Origin: Turbatrix aceti
Lineage: Eukaryota; Nematoda; Chromadorea; Rhabditida; Panagrolaimidae
Direction of reading: 5' to 3'
DNA: 64,000 nucleotides
Assembly (NCBI GenBank): GCA_963969345.1
Contig: OZ017767.1
Coordinates: forward strand, 6,290,739 to 6,354,738
The first letter of the stretch is position 1. The number at the start of each line of letters is the position of its first letter. Under the pieces are notes generated by a model. That model made no database searches. It was not told where the DNA came from and worked only from the letters and a program-made list of their open reading frames with translations. Below are positions 23,433 through 36,043 of the stretch, one piece after another. Both the position numbers and the translations under genes were made by a program.

Positions 23433-25046
23433 TCACGGCGACGGATTGCGAGTCTTCATCTTTGCCCTGTATTCCTGAAACTCGGCATCAGTCATGGCGG
23501 TGGTGTCGACGTACTGGTAGCGACGGAGGTTTGCAGGATTGACGCTGTCCTTGTTGCGGTGAACGGCAGTCGTCATCTGCTTGACGTCGCGTCTCGCTGC
23601 GACACGCTTCGGCTTGCTCGGGGCCGCGTTGACCGGATTCGAAGGGTTTGAACTCGATGCGCTGAACTTGGTCAACGGAGAGTCACCGCCAGGACCGATC
23701 GACAGACGAGAGAATCCAAAATCGACCTTGTCGACGGCAGTTGGGGTGAATTTGACGGGACTTTCCCGGACCGGACTCTTTGGCTTCGCGAGTTCCTAAA
23801 AAACAATGCTTGAAAAAAAAAATAGAAAAAGCTAAATTTTTAGGTCGGAAAACGCAATATTTGGTATATTTGCATCTCCAAAGCATAAATTTAAGTTTAA
23901 TTAAATTAATGTAACAATTTTAGGTACAAAAAAATTCGATTTCGGGTCCGATAACCCGAAATTCTCAGATCCGGATTTGGGTTACCCAAAAAATTCCTAA
24001 ACCAGAAAAACTGCTTGTTTTACGCTTTAGGCCAACATACCGCGATTCGAGGCGAACAACCGACGCTCAGGCTCCGACGACGCTCCCGATGCCGCTTTTC
24101 CCGCTCTTCAATGTTCTCGAACGTCAAGTCGAGTTTCGAATGCTCGCTGTTGAAATAAGGCTCTGAAATTTCAAAAAAAAAATTTCGACTGCCATAACGC
24201 AAAACTCACTGATTTCCGAAGGTAGCAGACGACCGAAACTCAGGCTGCGACGAGGTGACGAGTTATTTGAATTGTCGATCAGAGGCAGGAAAGAAGGCCG
24301 ACGATCACCTGCAACCCAAAAACAATAAACTCTCCGAGTAACGTTGCCAAAACTCACCGTATTTGTTTACAACGTATGTCTTGTTCGGCGAAAAATGGTC
24401 AAAAGATCCATTCTTTGTTGGCGAGTTGTGGTGCATTGGTCGACGGGAAGTTACGTGGTTGCTCGATTTAAACGGCTGCGAGGACATGTTTGACGAAACA
24501 CTCGACTTGGCAGAGCTGCTGGACAGAGTCGACGTCGATGTCGAGCCTGGCGTCGTGACGAGAGACGACGCGGGCAAGTTCTTCGGTCTTGCAACGACTG
24601 TGGCGACCCCGGTTTGTTTTGGGTTCTTGAATTCCAGTTTTACGGATTTGGAGGCCTGATGAGTCGCTTGGAGTAGAGGAAAGTCGCCGTAAGCCTCAGG
24701 GACGACCTTAGAACGGCTGGATTCTTTCTTCGCGAGTTCGGCAATCGCCAGGGGGTTCGTCGGCTGCTTGACAGGTGCAGGAGCTGGTTTCTCGATGATG
24801 GGCTTCTCTTCAACAGTATAAATTTCTGTAGTCTCAATTTCCTTATCGGTAGAGGTGTTTTCCTTGTCGCAAAGCTTTGCGATGAGTGCGTGTTTGAGAT
24901 CCTCCTTCTAAAATGATCAACAATTGTAAAAAAAAATTATTTAGGTTCTCATTTACACTTACCTTCCCGTTGGCTTTCAGTCCGTGTTCCTTGGCGAGTT
25001 TTTGGAGCTCCCGGTAGCTTAGGGCTTCAATCTCGTGAGGATCCAT
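23433..25046 (-). CDS. SAP-domain nuclear protein, 405 aa (possibly NuSAP-like)
   Basis: Exons on the minus strand: 25046-24963, 24907-24358, 24308-24210, 24162-24041 and 23795-23433, in frame throughout. Residues 1-40 form a SAP motif (EIEALSYRELQKLAKEHGLK followed by ANGKKEDLKHALIAKLC), a helix-turn-helix that binds A/T-rich DNA. The rest is long, low-complexity and Ser/Pro/Lys-rich, with repeated RRSLS-type motifs (two, in exons 3 and 4) that look like phosphorylation sites, a charged helix (NIEEREKRHRERRR), and a C-terminal segment ending MTDAEFQEYRAKMKTRNPSP. N-terminal SAP plus a basic disordered body is the plan of NuSAP and other chromatin or spindle proteins; no specific orthologue is claimed. 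The last intron carries a degenerate CCCGAA-type repeat. Confidence 0.75.
23935..23995. repeat. Degenerate CCCGAA/TTCGGG repeat, family 3 relic
   Basis: Within the last intron of the SAP-domain gene: TTTCGGGT, ATAACCCGAAA, GATCCGGATTTGGG and GGGTTACCC in close order, matching the core of the element at 53064-53629 but with many changes. No termini or target duplication remain. Confidence 0.45.
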
Positions 25047-25639
25047 GATGGAGAATAGAAAAACAATGACAAAACAAACGTCGATTGCGGTGCGCGTTTG
25101 CAAACGTGCTGCAACAATGCTCGTTCAGTTCGGATTTTTTGCGAACGCGCGCGTTTTCTTTTCGACACATTTCGCCAACGCTTTAGTAAATTTCGTTTTT
25201 TCATCCGTTTTTGTTTTTTTTTTCATTATTTGGACTTTTTTCGGCGGTTTTTTCTTTCTTTTTTTTCGTTGATCTTTCGAAGAACCTTTTTTCCACTGTA
25301 AAACCTTTCATATCCAACCCAATCAGTTCAGTTTAACTCATTTGAGTTTATTTCTACAAATCTTGCACAAGGTGCTGCAAAAAAAAGAGAGAGTACACGT
25401 CATAAATGAGGGCCAAGGGGCGATATAACAATTTTTTTTTCGTCTGCTTTTAGGCACAAGGCAATTGCTAAGCAGTGGATGTGATGCAAATGCAGAAAGA
25501 AGTAACCGTAGGTAGATGTGTGGAGGGGCATGACTGGTGGCGAAGCACGGAAAGTGTGTGTGTGTGTGGGTGCGCGTGCTTCGATTATGACGAGAAGACT
25601 GATTTTGGATTTTGGGGGGAAGGCATGGATGGGATCAAA
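25047..25639. other. Spacer between KLHDC3-type and SAP-domain genes (same strand)
   Basis: About 590 bp. It is T-rich near 25190-25275 and G-rich with a short GT run near 25553-25568. It should hold the 3' end signals of the kelch gene and the promoter of the SAP gene. The distance is longer than the roughly 100 bp typical of nematode operons. Confidence 0.45.
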
Positions 25640-27972
25640 TCAAGCGCCCTGGCGGCCACTGGTAATCCCGTTGGGCTTGACGATATTCAGAAGATAGGCT
25701 TCCAGATATTTGCCGAGATAGGGACGAGACTGGAGCTGGGCAACCTGGCGGGCGGCTAGGAGCTTGAGTTTGGGCGAGTAGTCGAGGACGACGAGGTCCG
25801 AGAGGTCGCAGAGGCCACCTCGACGGTTGGGCTGGAGCGAAGGCCTGCAAGACAAAAATAACAGTTAAACACATCCAACTACGATAAAAAAAAGTGCTGT
25901 AAAGTTAAAAAAAATTCCATGTATCAGAAAACACCAAAAAAGGTCATTGAATTGAAAAAAATAAAATTCCTTCTACAAGTCCATATTTTCGTTTCAGGAA
26001 AACATGATATTGTAGGAGGAATTTTCTACAGTATCATATTTTCGTTTCAAGAGCATATTTTCGTCCGTACGATATTTTCGTTTCAGGAGCCCTTTAATTG
26101 ACTTTATGACCTTCTTTTTGGTATACAAAACATTTTTTTGTTTTTGTGTACCCCACAGCACTAATAAAAAAAAACTCACGTAGTGCCACCAAAAACAAAG
26201 GTGCGGTTGTCGACCAAAATCGTGCAGTGTCTCCTGCGGGCTCTCGGCTGCTGGCCCTGGACGCAAAGTAGCGTCCAGCACCTCGTAGCCGGATCAAAGG
26301 ACCACAAGTCATTGTAGTGCTGTTCGGACCGAGAATTGTACCCGCCGAAGATGTAAAGCTTGCCTTCGCGGGTCCACATCGTGTGCGAGCGACGACCGGG
26401 CGGGCGAACGCTCTTCCAGGCAAGCTCGATTCTGTGCCACATCTGAGTCGTCAGGTCGAGGGCGTAGAGGTCGTCGGAGTACGTGTCGTTATTATCGAAG
26501 GCGTAGTCGACGGTGCACCCCCGGCCGCCGTAGACGTACATGACGCCGTTGAGGACACAGGCCGCGTGAAAGTCGCGTTCTTCTGGGATGTCACCGTCCG
26601 TGGCGAGCTGGATCCAGTCCCGGGTCTTGAAGTCGTACGCGTAGACCTCGTTGGTGTACTTGCGATGTCTGCATTCAAAGCCGCCGAATACGTACATTCG
26701 GTCGCCTGCTACGACCGCGGTATGACCGTCGCGGGGGGATGGCACGGTTCCTGTCGTGTCGATTCTTGCCCAGGTACGACTTTCTGAAACATAATTCGTT
26801 CGATCATGGCTCTCAAAAGGAAAAAAAAACATGATTTGCTTGTTTTGTATTTTTTAAACTTTGTTTTAGATAATTTTCGTTTCAAGAGCATTTTTATGAT
26901 CTTCATAAAATTTTCCCGTTGCGAGTCTTGCGTTCAGTTCAGTTCAATTCACCTGTTCTGTTGATCGCTCGCGAACGAATCCCAAATTAGAGATGCATCA
27001 AGCGTGAAAGTATAAATCATACAATCCGACCGTGGGCCGTGGACCGGGGTAATTTCGTTCAAACCGTTACTTAGTAGGCATAATTTGCACGCGCGCGTCC
27101 CTGACACATAAAAAATTATAGGAAACAAAACCAAACCGGTTTGTTTTTTTGGGGTGGTTTGGTTTCGAGTCAGCTCACTTGGAGTCCGCGCAGACACATT
27201 TATGATGACTGAGTCGACTTTCACTCATCGTCTTCGGCCCGGGCCAGCTGGCCGAAGACGAAGACGCCTGAGTGTGATCGGTGGGATGATTCATCCTGAT
27301 TGCGATCTTCTCCCTTCTTCCCCCGGCGACGATTGCAATTACGAATCGCGTGGCCAAAAGCAGCAGCTAATCCTCCGCATCGCGCGCGCGTGCGCTGATT
27401 AGCAGCCAACGCCTCACGCGTAAAAAAAGGCGCTGAATCATCGCCTAAGGCCCCAGATAAGACCAAATACACAAAAATGACCAGAAATCTGACTTGTAAT
27501 CCCTTCCATCCCCAACTTACTTGGATTGAATTCGTGCAGGGTGGGACTGGAGCCGACCTGATCGTTTCGGCCTCCCCAGAGGTAGATTCGGTCGCCGTAG
27601 GTCACTACGGTGTGCCCATATCGCTGGAAGGGGACGTCCTTGCTGTGGTTGGCAGTATCGTTTCGACCGAGGAGACTCTCTGTCCTGCAGCGACTCTCGC
27701 CGGTCATCCAGCCCTGCTTGCTCCCGGTCGACTGGCAGAGGGGAGTCCACCGGTATGTGCCTGAAAATACAAAACATCACATAAAAATGCCTTCTAAACC
27801 CCCAAAAAATCCAAAACTTACGAGTATCGAGAACGAATACATCAATATCCTTGGATGCATCGTAGTTGGACCCGGAGCAGTATCCGCCGAAAGAGTAGAT
27901 CACGCTACCGATGGCTGCGGCGGCGTGGTTGACCCGTCGGGGGCCACCTTCGATGTGTACGGTCGACCACAT
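25640..27972 (-). CDS. klhdc3: Kelch-repeat protein, KLHDC3 homologue, 399 aa
   Basis: Exons: 27972-27822, 27760-27521, 26783-26180 and 25844-25640, in frame (151, 240, 604 and 205 bp). The N-terminus MWSTVHIEGGPRRVNHAAAA matches the conserved start of KLHDC3 (Peas). About six kelch blades follow, seen as GG-rich turns: YSFGGYCSGSNYD, YLWGGRND, YVFGGFE, YVYGGRG, YIFGGYNSR and FVFGGTT. The C-terminal helix-rich part (DLVVLDYSPKLKLLAARQV) also matches the KLHDC3 tail (LHILDFSPSLKTLC-type). In vertebrates KLHDC3 is a substrate receptor of cullin-2 ubiquitin ligase that reads C-terminal degrons. The third intron (26784-27520) is long and holds a palindrome around 27232-27262 (GTCTTCGGCC... GGCCGAAGAC). 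The ATG at 27972 is preferred over upstream in-frame codons because the homology starts exactly there and an acceptor-like ATCATCAG lies just upstream. Confidence 0.9.
25984..26098. repeat. Short tandem motif ATATTTTCGTTTCA(G/A)GAG in kelch intron
   Basis: Three to four imperfect copies of a 20-30 bp motif (ATATTTTCGTTTCAGGA, ATATTTTCGTTTCAAGAG, ATATTTTCGTCC, ATATTTTCGTTTCAGGAG) lie in the intron before the last KLHDC3 exon; one related copy sits in the preceding intron near 26872-26895. Confidence 0.6.
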
Positions 27973-30900
27973 TGGACTGGATGCTGATGATGGGATGTTG
28001 GATTGTCTGACTGGTGTAAAACTCTCGTTTTTCTGTAATATAAGGACTGTTGTGTTGTTGTATAATATATTTAAGTTCCAGGGAAGGGATCGCACGTCCC
28101 GCCTCACACACATACACACCTGACAGGTGGCAGTGGCGCGCAGAATCACAAGGGACCACGTGAAGCTCAAAACACGCAAAAACACCACACATGTCAAACA
28201 TCCATCGAACGCGCAGCAGGCAGGTTGGGTTCGTTCGAGGCACGCCGCCGCGAAATGGAAAGGAAAGGAAAGCGAAGGTGATCACGGACGATTCGACTCG
28301 ATTGTGGCGGAGATAATTATTTATTTTCCGAGCTCCTTCCTGTCATGCAACTCGGCCGGCCAGTTTCAAGGTTATCGGAATCGAACCCAATCGTAAAAAA
28401 TAACTGCGTGCACGCGTGCGTGTTGGTTGGGCCTAAGGACACGGCGACCTGGACGGGCAAAAAGGGCAAAAAAAGCAGATGTTGTTGTGTAAAAGTCTAA
28501 TTCGCGTTCGGGAGGGAGGGAGAAAAGTCAAGTCAAGTGAATTTCAGTCTATCGTGTCTCAACATGTTTGTTTGGAGAAAAGGACCCTTCACGCCCAGAT
28601 TGGGTTATGTCATCTAATTCGGTTCGGACAAAAAAAACAAACAATTGATGGGGGAAAACAAGTGAATTAGACGACGTTTCATTTTTTTTACGTCAGACGC
28701 TCTATGGAACATAACTAACATAAGATAAGTTTGAATGATTGAAATTGAAATTGAGCGCGCAAGCAACAATTTAAAAAAAAAAAAGAAGATAGTGTGCCGC
28801 GAAGCGGGCCAACAACCGCAAACCGCCACCACCACCGCTGCCGGCCGCAAGACAGACATGATACTACTGATGCTGATGCTGGTACAAGAAGGAGGAGAAA
28901 AGGAAGACCGGCTCTTTTCCTCAAACCCACAAAAAAAATAGACAGGCCATTATGCAGGACTCCGATCTCCGATCGCGATTGTGGTTTGTTGGCTGTCTGC
29001 ACGCTCCTAGCGCTAACGCCGTTCAATTCACGCGTAGAACATCTTCGTCTTCTTCGCAGGCTAGGGCGCGCTTCGTTGCTCAATGGAATTCAGAATCGTT
29101 TTGTTGACTGTTCCTACAAATTTTTTTTCAACAAGACAAAATTTGTAGACAGAAGAAGTTTGGCCACGTATAATACAAATTTTTTGCTTTGACTGAAAAA
29201 GGAAGCTGAAGTCAAAGCGAATGCTTTAGTCCAGCCTCCTCCATCCAAGAAAAGACAAGACGCGCTTGTTGGCGTACGTACACTCCGAACAACACAAAGC
29301 ATCTAACTGAGAGAGCTTTTATCCCAGGTGTCGGTCGCGCGCGCGTTCGTTCGTTCGTTCGTTCCTCGCATGCTCGGAAAACAAACGACGCGTGAACAAG
29401 GCTCTCCCTGGGAATCACTTTGTCACGGAAAAAAAAAAGCTTTCCGGCAATCCCCTCAACGACGTGCTAGCTCGATCTGAAGGCCACTGGACATATTTTT
29501 TGGAGACGGTTTATAAAGATACCGCTACGGGGAAATCGGGAAGAGATGGCATGGCGGTCGCGGTCTCGGTCGCGCAGTAGCACGTGTCCCCGACTCGCAC
29601 TCACCTAGCAAGACGGGTTTAAGGGAGTTGACAGGTCGCTCGCTGCTTCTTCGTCCCGTCCCGACCAGGACAGGGAAAAAAAAGAGCTGAGCGGTAAAAC
29701 AAAAGGCTAATAAACAGAACAGCTCTGAGCTAGGATGCATTTTTTTAGCGTCGAGAAAAAATATGTTTTTGGTCTAAGAAAAATTAAAATAAAATAAAAT
29801 TTATTTTCAACAATGAAACCTAGACAGACTGCCAGCTTGCTGGCGAGAATAAAGTTTTTTAAAGAAAAAAACATAACATGTTCGATCGAACAAACAAACT
29901 AAATAACTAACGCAAATCAGTGAAACAAAAACACATGGCGCAGATCGGGAGCGGCGGAGTTTTACGTTCGTTACGTTAGCTGATTGGTGATCGATGCTGG
30001 TTTGACGTCAACCCCCGCTTGCTGTCGATGAACCCTACTCCTGATTGACTCGGTTTTGCGGAAGGGCAGGGAAGGCAACACGCTTAAAAAACAGAATTGA
30101 AAAACATCGGGACCGACCAGGTGTTAGTTGCTGCTGCTGCTGCCGTGTGCGCCTGCTGCCACCGCGGGTCCCGGTCGGGGGCGACCGGGGTGGGTGAAAC
30201 ACACTGCAATCAGCTGGAACGTTCCCCAGGGGCAGGAGACAGGTACACACAGCCAACATAGCCTGGACCGGTGTGGCCTGGCGCCTCGTATAACCTTGAG
30301 CGAAGAGCGGGAGCGTCGGAGGGAGGGGTCGGTCGACGTCACCCAAATACGGAAGAGAGGACATGGTACATGCATCAGAAATCAAAATCATCCGTATGTA
30401 TCACCAAAACAACGTTTTTATGATGCTAGCAGACAGGAAAAACGTGACAGTCAAGATCACCCAGGAAGAAGAGGTAGTGATAATAGTGGTTTCCTTCTCG
30501 AAGCAGAGCTAACTTACTCGTTGGACACTACCCAAGGCGCTTAGTTAGCACAACAAACAAACAAAAAAGGCAATGAAACCCCGTCCCGTCTTTGGGGTGT
30601 TTTCGTTGTTCGTTGTTCATCGGCCACGGCCGCGGCCGAAGTAAGCACGCTTGTTTACGACGAACGGCCATGTGGTGCATGCAAACAAGGTCTTCGTGGT
30701 CATGCTGATCAGATATGGTGGCATCAGGAGCAAGGTTGTTAGTTGATGCAGCCGTAGGCAAAAAAAACACAAAAAAAACAAAAAACAGACAAACAGCGAA
30801 CTCTGCTCTGTTCTGCACGATCGGTTCTATGGACACCCAAATAAAAAATTATTTTGACAGGTATCACGTTCGTTCAGGCCTTCGAGAACACGAACGACTT

Positions 30901-33321
30901 GCAAAAAATCACAATCACAGTCGTAAAATATCCCCAACGTGATCATTTTCACGTTTCCAATCAACCCGAGCAAAAAAAAACACAGAAAGCGTAAACTGTG
31001 ATTTTTTAGGCCCAGGGTGCAAAAAAAATTATAAAAATTCAGTTAAAAATCTATTTTGAAGAAAAATGCTCATAGAAGCCAAAATAATTCAAAAAATGAT
31101 AAAAAGATTCAAAATAAGCAAATTGTATTTTTTTGTACCCTATTTTTGAATCTTTATAAAATTTTATATAAAATAGATAATTTTTTTTACACATTTTTAT
31201 GTGCTCATTCGTTTTATGGCCAAAAACAAAGACAGTTTGAAGAGTTTGGAGATAAAAAGGAGTCACCACCTCACTCATCAGAGCCAATTGCCCTCCAGCA
31301 AGTTGCGCAAGCGGAAGAAGCGCAAACAACAATCCACTTTCTTTCTTTCTCACTCAGATGGCAACTAAAAGAGAAAAAGATCACTGTTGCCTTCGGATTT
31401 TATCGCGTGGCCAACCTCGGCCCCGTAGGCCCGCCTGACAGCCCCTCAGGGCATTTCAGCGACCGCTGGCTGATGACCGAGGTCCGTGTACCGTGGACCG
31501 TGGAAGCAACGAAGCCAGCCTTCCTCCCCAAACCGGTCGCTGCTTCTGCGGCGCGCACGTGGTCTCCCCCCCTCGATTGCGCAAGAAAGGCCTGTTTTTC
31601 TGTTTTCACATCCATCATCAAACGCCCGATACGAACCGATGATTAGCTTTTGCTCGTGCCCGTGTCAAATGACAAGTTTCCCTTTTTCTCATCCGCGAGC
31701 GATGATTGCACAATCCCAGCAGCAGCAGCAGATGGCGTTGCGCGACTGGCCTATGCACCGGAGGAGAGAAAGAGGCCTACTTCTTCTCAGACACCCTAAA
31801 AGGCTCGCTCGAGTGTAACGGACGAATAAATGGACGTCTAATAAAAAAATAAACCAGAATGGCCGTAGCCGTGGACGAAGGAAGTGAAAACGCCAAAACC
31901 CCTGATTTCTAATTTTGACAAAAAAAATTAATTTGAAACCCAGACTTGTGAAATTGGAAAAAAGGAAGGAATTTTTGGAACGCTACACTCCACTGCGTAA
32001 ATATGTATGATCGAAGAAAAAAAACTTTGTCCTGGGTTATCAAAGCATCCTAAAATAAACTGTTATATAGCATGCACGCGTCGTCGAAGTCACACACTCA
32101 GTCAGATACTACAAGGCAATATAAATGAACACGACAACAATACTAAAAACAAGCACGTACGTCTATAGCGATAGATAAAGGTCCATAAAGGTCCCTCATA
32201 GCAACATGCTAATTAGGTTCTACGGGAAAACAGGGACGCGACGACCCTGCGAGTTGAAATGAATTCTAACTGAAATTTTATTTAGTGAACGAGTTATTCG
32301 ACGAAAAAAATTAAAATTACATCAAAATATGAAATGAAACGGCGCAATTTATGTCATAAAAACGCACAATCTTTTTTTTGGATTTTCGAAGAAAATCTGT
32401 AAAGGAAATTCTCTCGACACGAAAAATGAAAAACGCGTGGTTTTCTGAAAAAAAGTGATGTGTATTCAATGGCATGCATTTTATAGATCAATGCATTTAT
32501 AATTACGATTTTGGACTTGTAGAATAAGTACATTTCAAGCTTTCTAATGAATTTGTTGTCGAGCTGATTCAACTGTTGCGAAATTTTTTACAGATCGCTA
32601 AAGTTTATAAAGATTGATAACAAAATTTTTCAGTCGGTGCTAAAAAATGATCGTTTTTTTTATTTCTCGAACCGTCGCAATTAGTCTATGATCCCTAAAT
32701 GTGTTGTAGCCAAATTTTGCATTTTGCATCACGTTTGACGTACGAAAATCGCACTTTGTCCCCTACTTCGATGCGCCGAATTCTCTTATCAGGTGTAGCA
32801 GTGGCTATGAGCCAAAAAGGACAAAACGTGCACGATTATGCTCGCGGGGGGACAAGGTTCGCTTCTCAGGTGCTGCCGGGTGATGATAAGCGATATAAGT
32901 GAACGGGCGTTAGCCGCAGATGATCATCTTTACTTTGTCATAGTTACACTGAGGCAGTTTTTGGTTTTTTGTGGGTTTTAGGTGTTTTTTTGTTCTAAGA
33001 AACAGATTTTTCATTGTTAGAACAAAAAAATGTTTTTTAAGCTTGCAAATTTGGATTCTAGGCCATTTTTGTATTCTAACACTGATTTTTTTGTATTTCT
33101 TGCAACTTCGAGCCGGGCATGGCACTTTTCCCAGAAAAAGGCGGCCAAAAAATTAACATCACGGGAATTGCGGCAATCTATCTAGGCAATTTTATTTGGG
33201 GGGTAGCAATCGTAAACTATCTGCGTTCCGCGTGCGCACTCGTTTTCGCCTACGTTTCCGAAACTCGTCGACGATAACGTTACCGAGGAGGTACTGAACC
33301 GCCCGACCCGGTAACAGTATC
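27973..33321. other. Gene desert between KLHDC3 (-) and PTP (+)
   Basis: About 5.3 kb between two divergently transcribed genes. It holds (GTTC)n near 29344-29363, (CAG)n near 31712-31730, several poly-A/T runs and GC islands. ORFs (for example 31056-31646 and 28735-29192) are low-complexity with no domain or splice support. A B-box-like GGGTTCGATTCC near 28375-28392 (minus strand) has no tRNA around it. Confidence 0.45.
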
Positions 33322-36043
33322 ATGGATAAGCAACCTACGAACAAAATGGATACCAGCGAGGTAGGCCCTGGATCACTGATGAGTGATGAGTCACACCAAA
33401 CATTTTTTTCTGTCAAGTATTTTTTCAGAAGCGGCGTAGCAAGAAAAAACCCTCGAAACCTGATCCAAATAAGGACATTGATAAATCCATGCGAAATAAG
33501 AAGAAAACGCCAGCAACGTTGGGCGGCTTCATGTCGCACGGCTTCGCAGCGGCGGCGGCTGCAGGGGCCGCTAACATGCTGGCTGGCAGTGGGCTCATAA
33601 CCGCTGCGGCCGATGAAAGAAGCGTGCGGCGCAGTAAACCCAAAAATGACCTCGATGCGAGTCTGCGACGCCGCAAGGGAGCCGCCAAGAACAAGGAAGA
33701 CAAGAACGAAATCAGCCTACGAAGGAGAAAAAAAATTGCAAACTCCAATTTGAAGAAGGAGATGCCCAAGTTCCAGAGGAAACAAGCCGAAGGGATACTT
33801 CCAGCGTCTTCGAGACAGCAGACGACCGTCTTTGAGGACCTTCTCAAGGTGGGTAGGGGGACTTTGTTCTTTGTAGTCTGCCGGGGTGGGTGCTTATCAC
33901 CGAGCACCACTCGATGTTCGAGACATTTTTCGCGCCTGTATCTAATCGATGAGCACCGGACAAAACAGCCGGCTGGGTCGTTAAACGGGAAAATCACACG
34001 CCTATGACGTCTCTGCTGAAGTTTTGTATGCTTTTCCATACAAGAACAAATTTTCTTTTTCGGAGACAAAAATTTTTGAATCACAAAAAAATTGCAGGAG
34101 GCGTTCGATATGGGAGTCACCAACCTGTTAAGGGTTTTCAACGAACAACTCAAACAGTACAAGGCCCCGAACATGACCGCCATAGAATTCGAAAAACACC
34201 CCGACAAGAACAGATACAAGGACATCGTATGCCTAGACGCGACCCGGGTCGTGCTGAAAGACGGCTGCCCGGATGGCGACTACATCCACGCAAACTACGT
34301 CGAACACCCCGTGCTGGCGAACAAATTCATCGCAACCCAGGCCCCAATCCAGAACAGTTGCTACGATTTTTGGCGTATGATTTTGCAGGAAAAGGTGGCA
34401 CATATCGTTATGCTATGCCAGTTTGTTGAGCAGGACAAGGAAAAGTGCTTCGTGTACTTTCCCAGCCAGGGACAGTCGTTGACGTTCAAGGATATCACAA
34501 TTCGTAACACAGAAACATCCTCTGACAATACGTATCTCGTCTCGACGCTCGTCGTCACGCAGGGCAAAAAGGAGGTCGTGACAAAGCACTTCCACTGGAT
34601 CAAGTGGCCCGATCGCGGTGTGCCGGAATCAACGTTGGGGCCTTTTCGCATTCTCAAGTCCGCCCGCAACTGCAAGACCCCCACTGTCGTGCACTGCTCA
34701 GCCGGCGTCGGACGAACAGGGGTCATCATCTGCCTCGAGATCATCCTCCAGACCATATCCGTTGGCAGGAAAGTTGATATCGTGAATATCATCAAGGAGG
34801 TGAGGGCCAGGCGCACTAATGTCATCCAGACCGATGTTCAGGTGAGTTGGAGTCGTTTTGAAAATCTTTGATAAAATTTTCCAAAAAGTTGTTTTCACTA
34901 TAAAAAGTTTTTATCGTTAAATTCACCTGCCTGAGGCTTGATCGGGCAGAGTTACGGTTGCCGTAAATTGCGTTTTGCTATTTTTGACGATTTTTGGTAC
35001 TTCTAAAAGTACAGCATTTTCAAAGTCAGGATACATTGATCTCAGATTCTTTGATCAAAATGTACCCTGACTTTGAAAATGCCGTACTTTTTTGGCTACA
35101 AAGTGCCAAAAATCGTCAAAAATAGCCAAAGGCAATTTCCGGCAACCGTAACTCTGCCCGATTAAGCACCAGGCAGGTGAATTTGACGATAAAATCTTTG
35201 CATAGTAAAAAAGCTATTTTTTTAGAAAATTTTATGAAAAATTCCCAAAATGTCACCTGACAGTTTTCACAGGGGCAAATTATGTTTTATTTCAATTTTC
35301 AGATGGCCTACATGGTCCGCTGCCTTATATCCTACGCCGAAGCGACGGGTATCTTAAAAAACGAACTCGAAAAGAGGTCGGCGCAATTCATCAGCGAGTA
35401 CAACGAAAAGATGGCCTTTCTCACTGCCCCACAATCACAGCCCGGGCAAGACGGATGCTGCACCCCGATTCCTACCGTACCTTCTCCCGTCCCTGTTGCG
35501 ACTACCGAAACTGCACCCGAATCGCCGCTGGCAGTCGTCACCCCGACAGAGGCTCCGCCTCCACCTCCGCCACAGCAAACGCCACCTCCAAAGCCACCGC
35601 CATCGCCACCTCCGAAGCCACAACCACCACCGCCTCCGCCAAAGCAAACGCCACCGTCACCGCCGCCACAGCACACGTCACCGCCTCCGCCACCACCACC
35701 GCCACCGCCGCCGCCATCACCTCCGCCGCCATCGCCTCCGCCACCGCAATCGTTGCCCAAACCCCTACCTCAGTCCACGCATCCGTCCCTGCCCCAATCC
35801 CAGCCTCAGTTCCAGCACCAGTCCGTGATGCGTCCGTTCCAGCCTCAGATCTTGCCCCAGACCCAGTTGAAGCCTCCAGTCTCGGTACTACCCTCGGGTT
35901 CAGCGACAACCGCGGTCACTCCAGTTCCTACAAAGTCACCACCACAACAACAAAATACGCAAACCACCGGCAACACGAACACGAACACGACAAGTCAGGC
36001 ACAACCGCTGAAATCGACGTATTTGGCAAATGTGCAGCTGTAA
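33322..36043 (+). CDS. Receptor-less protein tyrosine phosphatase with proline-rich tail, 647 aa
   Basis: Exons: 33322-33360, 33429-33848, 34098-34841 and 35303-36043, in frame. Residues 1-153 are basic, with an Ala-rich patch (HGFAAAAAAGAANML) and repeated LRRRK motifs (SLRRRKGAAK, SLRRRKKIAN). Residues about 154-430 form a classical PTP domain: KNRYKDI, DYIHANYV, WPD loop (KWPDRGVP, Asp at about 325), the P-loop HCSAGVGRTG (catalytic Cys at about 353) and the QTDVQMAYMV Q-loop. All residues needed for catalysis are present. The C-terminal 200 residues are Pro/Gln/Thr-rich, with long PPP and SPPPP runs, an uncommon addition that could bind SH3, WW or EVH1 domains. Nematodes have a large set of such non-receptor PTPs, often germline-expressed. 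The third intron is an almost complete foldback. Confidence 0.88.
34868..35240. repeat. Intron-sized foldback (long inverted repeat)
   Basis: The intron at 34842-35302 consists almost wholly of two arms of about 170 bp, around 34868-35040 and 35057-35235, in inverted order with roughly 85% identity by eye. Landmarks present in both arms are TCACCTGCCTG, GGGCAGAGTTACGGTTGCCG, CTATTTTTGACGATTTTTGG and ATTTTCAAAGTCAGG. The short loop is around TTGATCTCAGATTC. It resembles a foldback MITE, but no target duplication was recognised. Confidence 0.8.

Noticed and set aside
23201..23542. 113-codon plus-strand ORF
   Set aside because: It overlaps the last exon of the SAP-domain gene on the opposite strand and the A/T-rich spacer, with no domain.
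28375..28392. B-box-like GGGTTCGATTCC on the minus strand
   Set aside because: No A-box at tRNA distance and no acceptor stem.
33425..34225. 266-codon minus-strand ORF
   Set aside because: Overlaps the second and third PTP exons on the other strand, has no domain and no homology to anything I recognise.
35332..35760. Gly-rich minus-strand ORF (CGGGGGG repeats)
   Set aside because: It is the exact antisense shadow of the polyproline tail of the PTP gene.
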